Assembly (NCBI RefSeq): GCF_039908645.1
Contig: NZ_CP150917.1
Span: 6,335,001-6,399,000 of the forward strand
Length of the DNA stretch: 64,000 bases
Source of the DNA: Pseudomonas helvetica
GTDB taxonomy: Bacteria > Pseudomonadota > Gammaproteobacteria > Pseudomonadales > Pseudomonadaceae
Reading direction: 5' to 3'
Shown piece after piece: positions 63,746-64,000 of the stretch (position 1 is the stretch's first letter; each line of letters opens with the position of its first letter). The notes beneath the pieces were generated by a model. The model was not told the DNA's origin, did no database searches, and was given only the letters and a program-made list of their open reading frames with translations. A program made the translations under genes and the position numbers.

Positions 63746-64000
63746 TTACAGACTGCCTTCGACATCTTCCAGACTGAAAGTCTCGGTGTTGTCGTCATAG
63801 GAGAATATTTCGGCGTACCGGCCCCAACTGATCACGTTCTCCAGCGTTTCTTCTACTGCGGTGTCACTGAGCGAGTCCCCCAACTCCTGCTCGAAACGCA
63901 CACGCGGCGCCCAATGACCGCGTCGCTCCTGCAACACCTGGCGAATACGGGCGGCCAAGGGCACATACCGGAGCAGATGATCGGCAAAAATGGTTTTGCG
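63746..64000 (-). CDS. C-terminal end of a NitT/TauT-type ABC ATPase (cut by the window edge)
   Basis: The frame is open from the right edge (RKTIFADHLLRYVPLAARIR) to the stop at 63746, about 84 residues. It matches the C-terminal AAA-associated domain found after some nitrate/sulfonate ABC ATPases (FEQELGDSLSDTAVEETLEN). The catalytic ATPase part lies outside the window. A GTG at 63964 is not a real start, as the homologous sequence continues upstream of it. Confidence 0.75.
   Translation of the reverse strand, partial: RKTIFADHLLRYVPLAARIRQVLQERRGHWAPRVRFEQELGDSLSDTAVEETLENVISWGRYAEIFSYDDNTETFSLEDVEGSL

Noticed and set aside
1..64000. tRNA, rRNA or complete insertion sequence
   Set aside because: None was recognised when reading both strands; small structured RNAs cannot be ruled out by eye.

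Overview
The window looks like a chromosomal segment of a fluorescent-group Pseudomonas. It has high-GC coding sequence, dispersed REP palindromes typical of these genomes, and gene groups recognisable from Pseudomonas: pycA/pycB/pycR, uvrD, the Zur-controlled folE2/cam/pyrC2 island, an hmtA operon and the A-band (common antigen) LPS genes rmd, wzm, wzt, wbpX and wbpY. No rRNA, tRNA, CRISPR array or complete insertion sequence was seen.

Layout. 1-4.2 kb is accessory: a small hypothetical protein, a HipB-like regulator facing a pair of mirror-image operators, a classical autotransporter and an AT-richer small orphan. 4.2-8.6 kb is the two-subunit pyruvate carboxylase with its divergent LysR regulator. 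8.5-20 kb holds an RpiR/HexR-type regulator with its own palindrome, a second small orphan, a large c-di-GMP protein, uvrD, a small DMT transporter, a Tim44-like protein, a MITE-like hairpin element, a SMI1/KNR4 protein and a KefB-type antiporter. 20-23 kb holds a thioesterase, pdxY, a DUF3301 protein and a CobW-type GTPase.

23.3-33.5 kb is a zinc-starvation island. Two palindromic Zur-type boxes sit between divergent genes: zigA with its DUF1826 partner against a small secreted protein, and an amidase against folE2-aztABC-cam-pyrC2. The island supplies a zinc chaperone, a zinc ABC importer and substitutes for zinc enzymes. It ends with a threonyl-tRNA synthetase relic that has lost its whole catalytic core and its editing-site residues. 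33.5-37 kb contains a DUF3617 protein, a cardiolipin synthase and a cyclopropane fatty acid synthase. 37-43.1 kb is a four-gene, end-overlapping operon: a polytopic SPFH protein, a His-rich SPFH protein, a third SPFH protein and the P-type ATPase HmtA. A third, imperfect Zur-like box precedes it, so metal uptake links two separated loci.

43-47.8 kb has an Lrp-type regulator divergent from a LysE exporter, then a lipoprotein/TPR pair. 47.8-60 kb is a surface polysaccharide region: a minus-strand block (acyltransferase, two paralogous methyltransferases, two paralogous glycosyltransferases) and the divergent A-band operon. In that operon an apparent in-frame deletion has joined the first codons of gmd to the 3' end of a wbpW/algA-type gene, so local GDP-mannose and GDP-rhamnose supply is broken although export and transferase genes look intact. 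60-64 kb holds a PNPOx/flavin/2Fe-2S oxidoreductase, a glutathione S-transferase, a LysR regulator and the cut end of an ABC ATPase.
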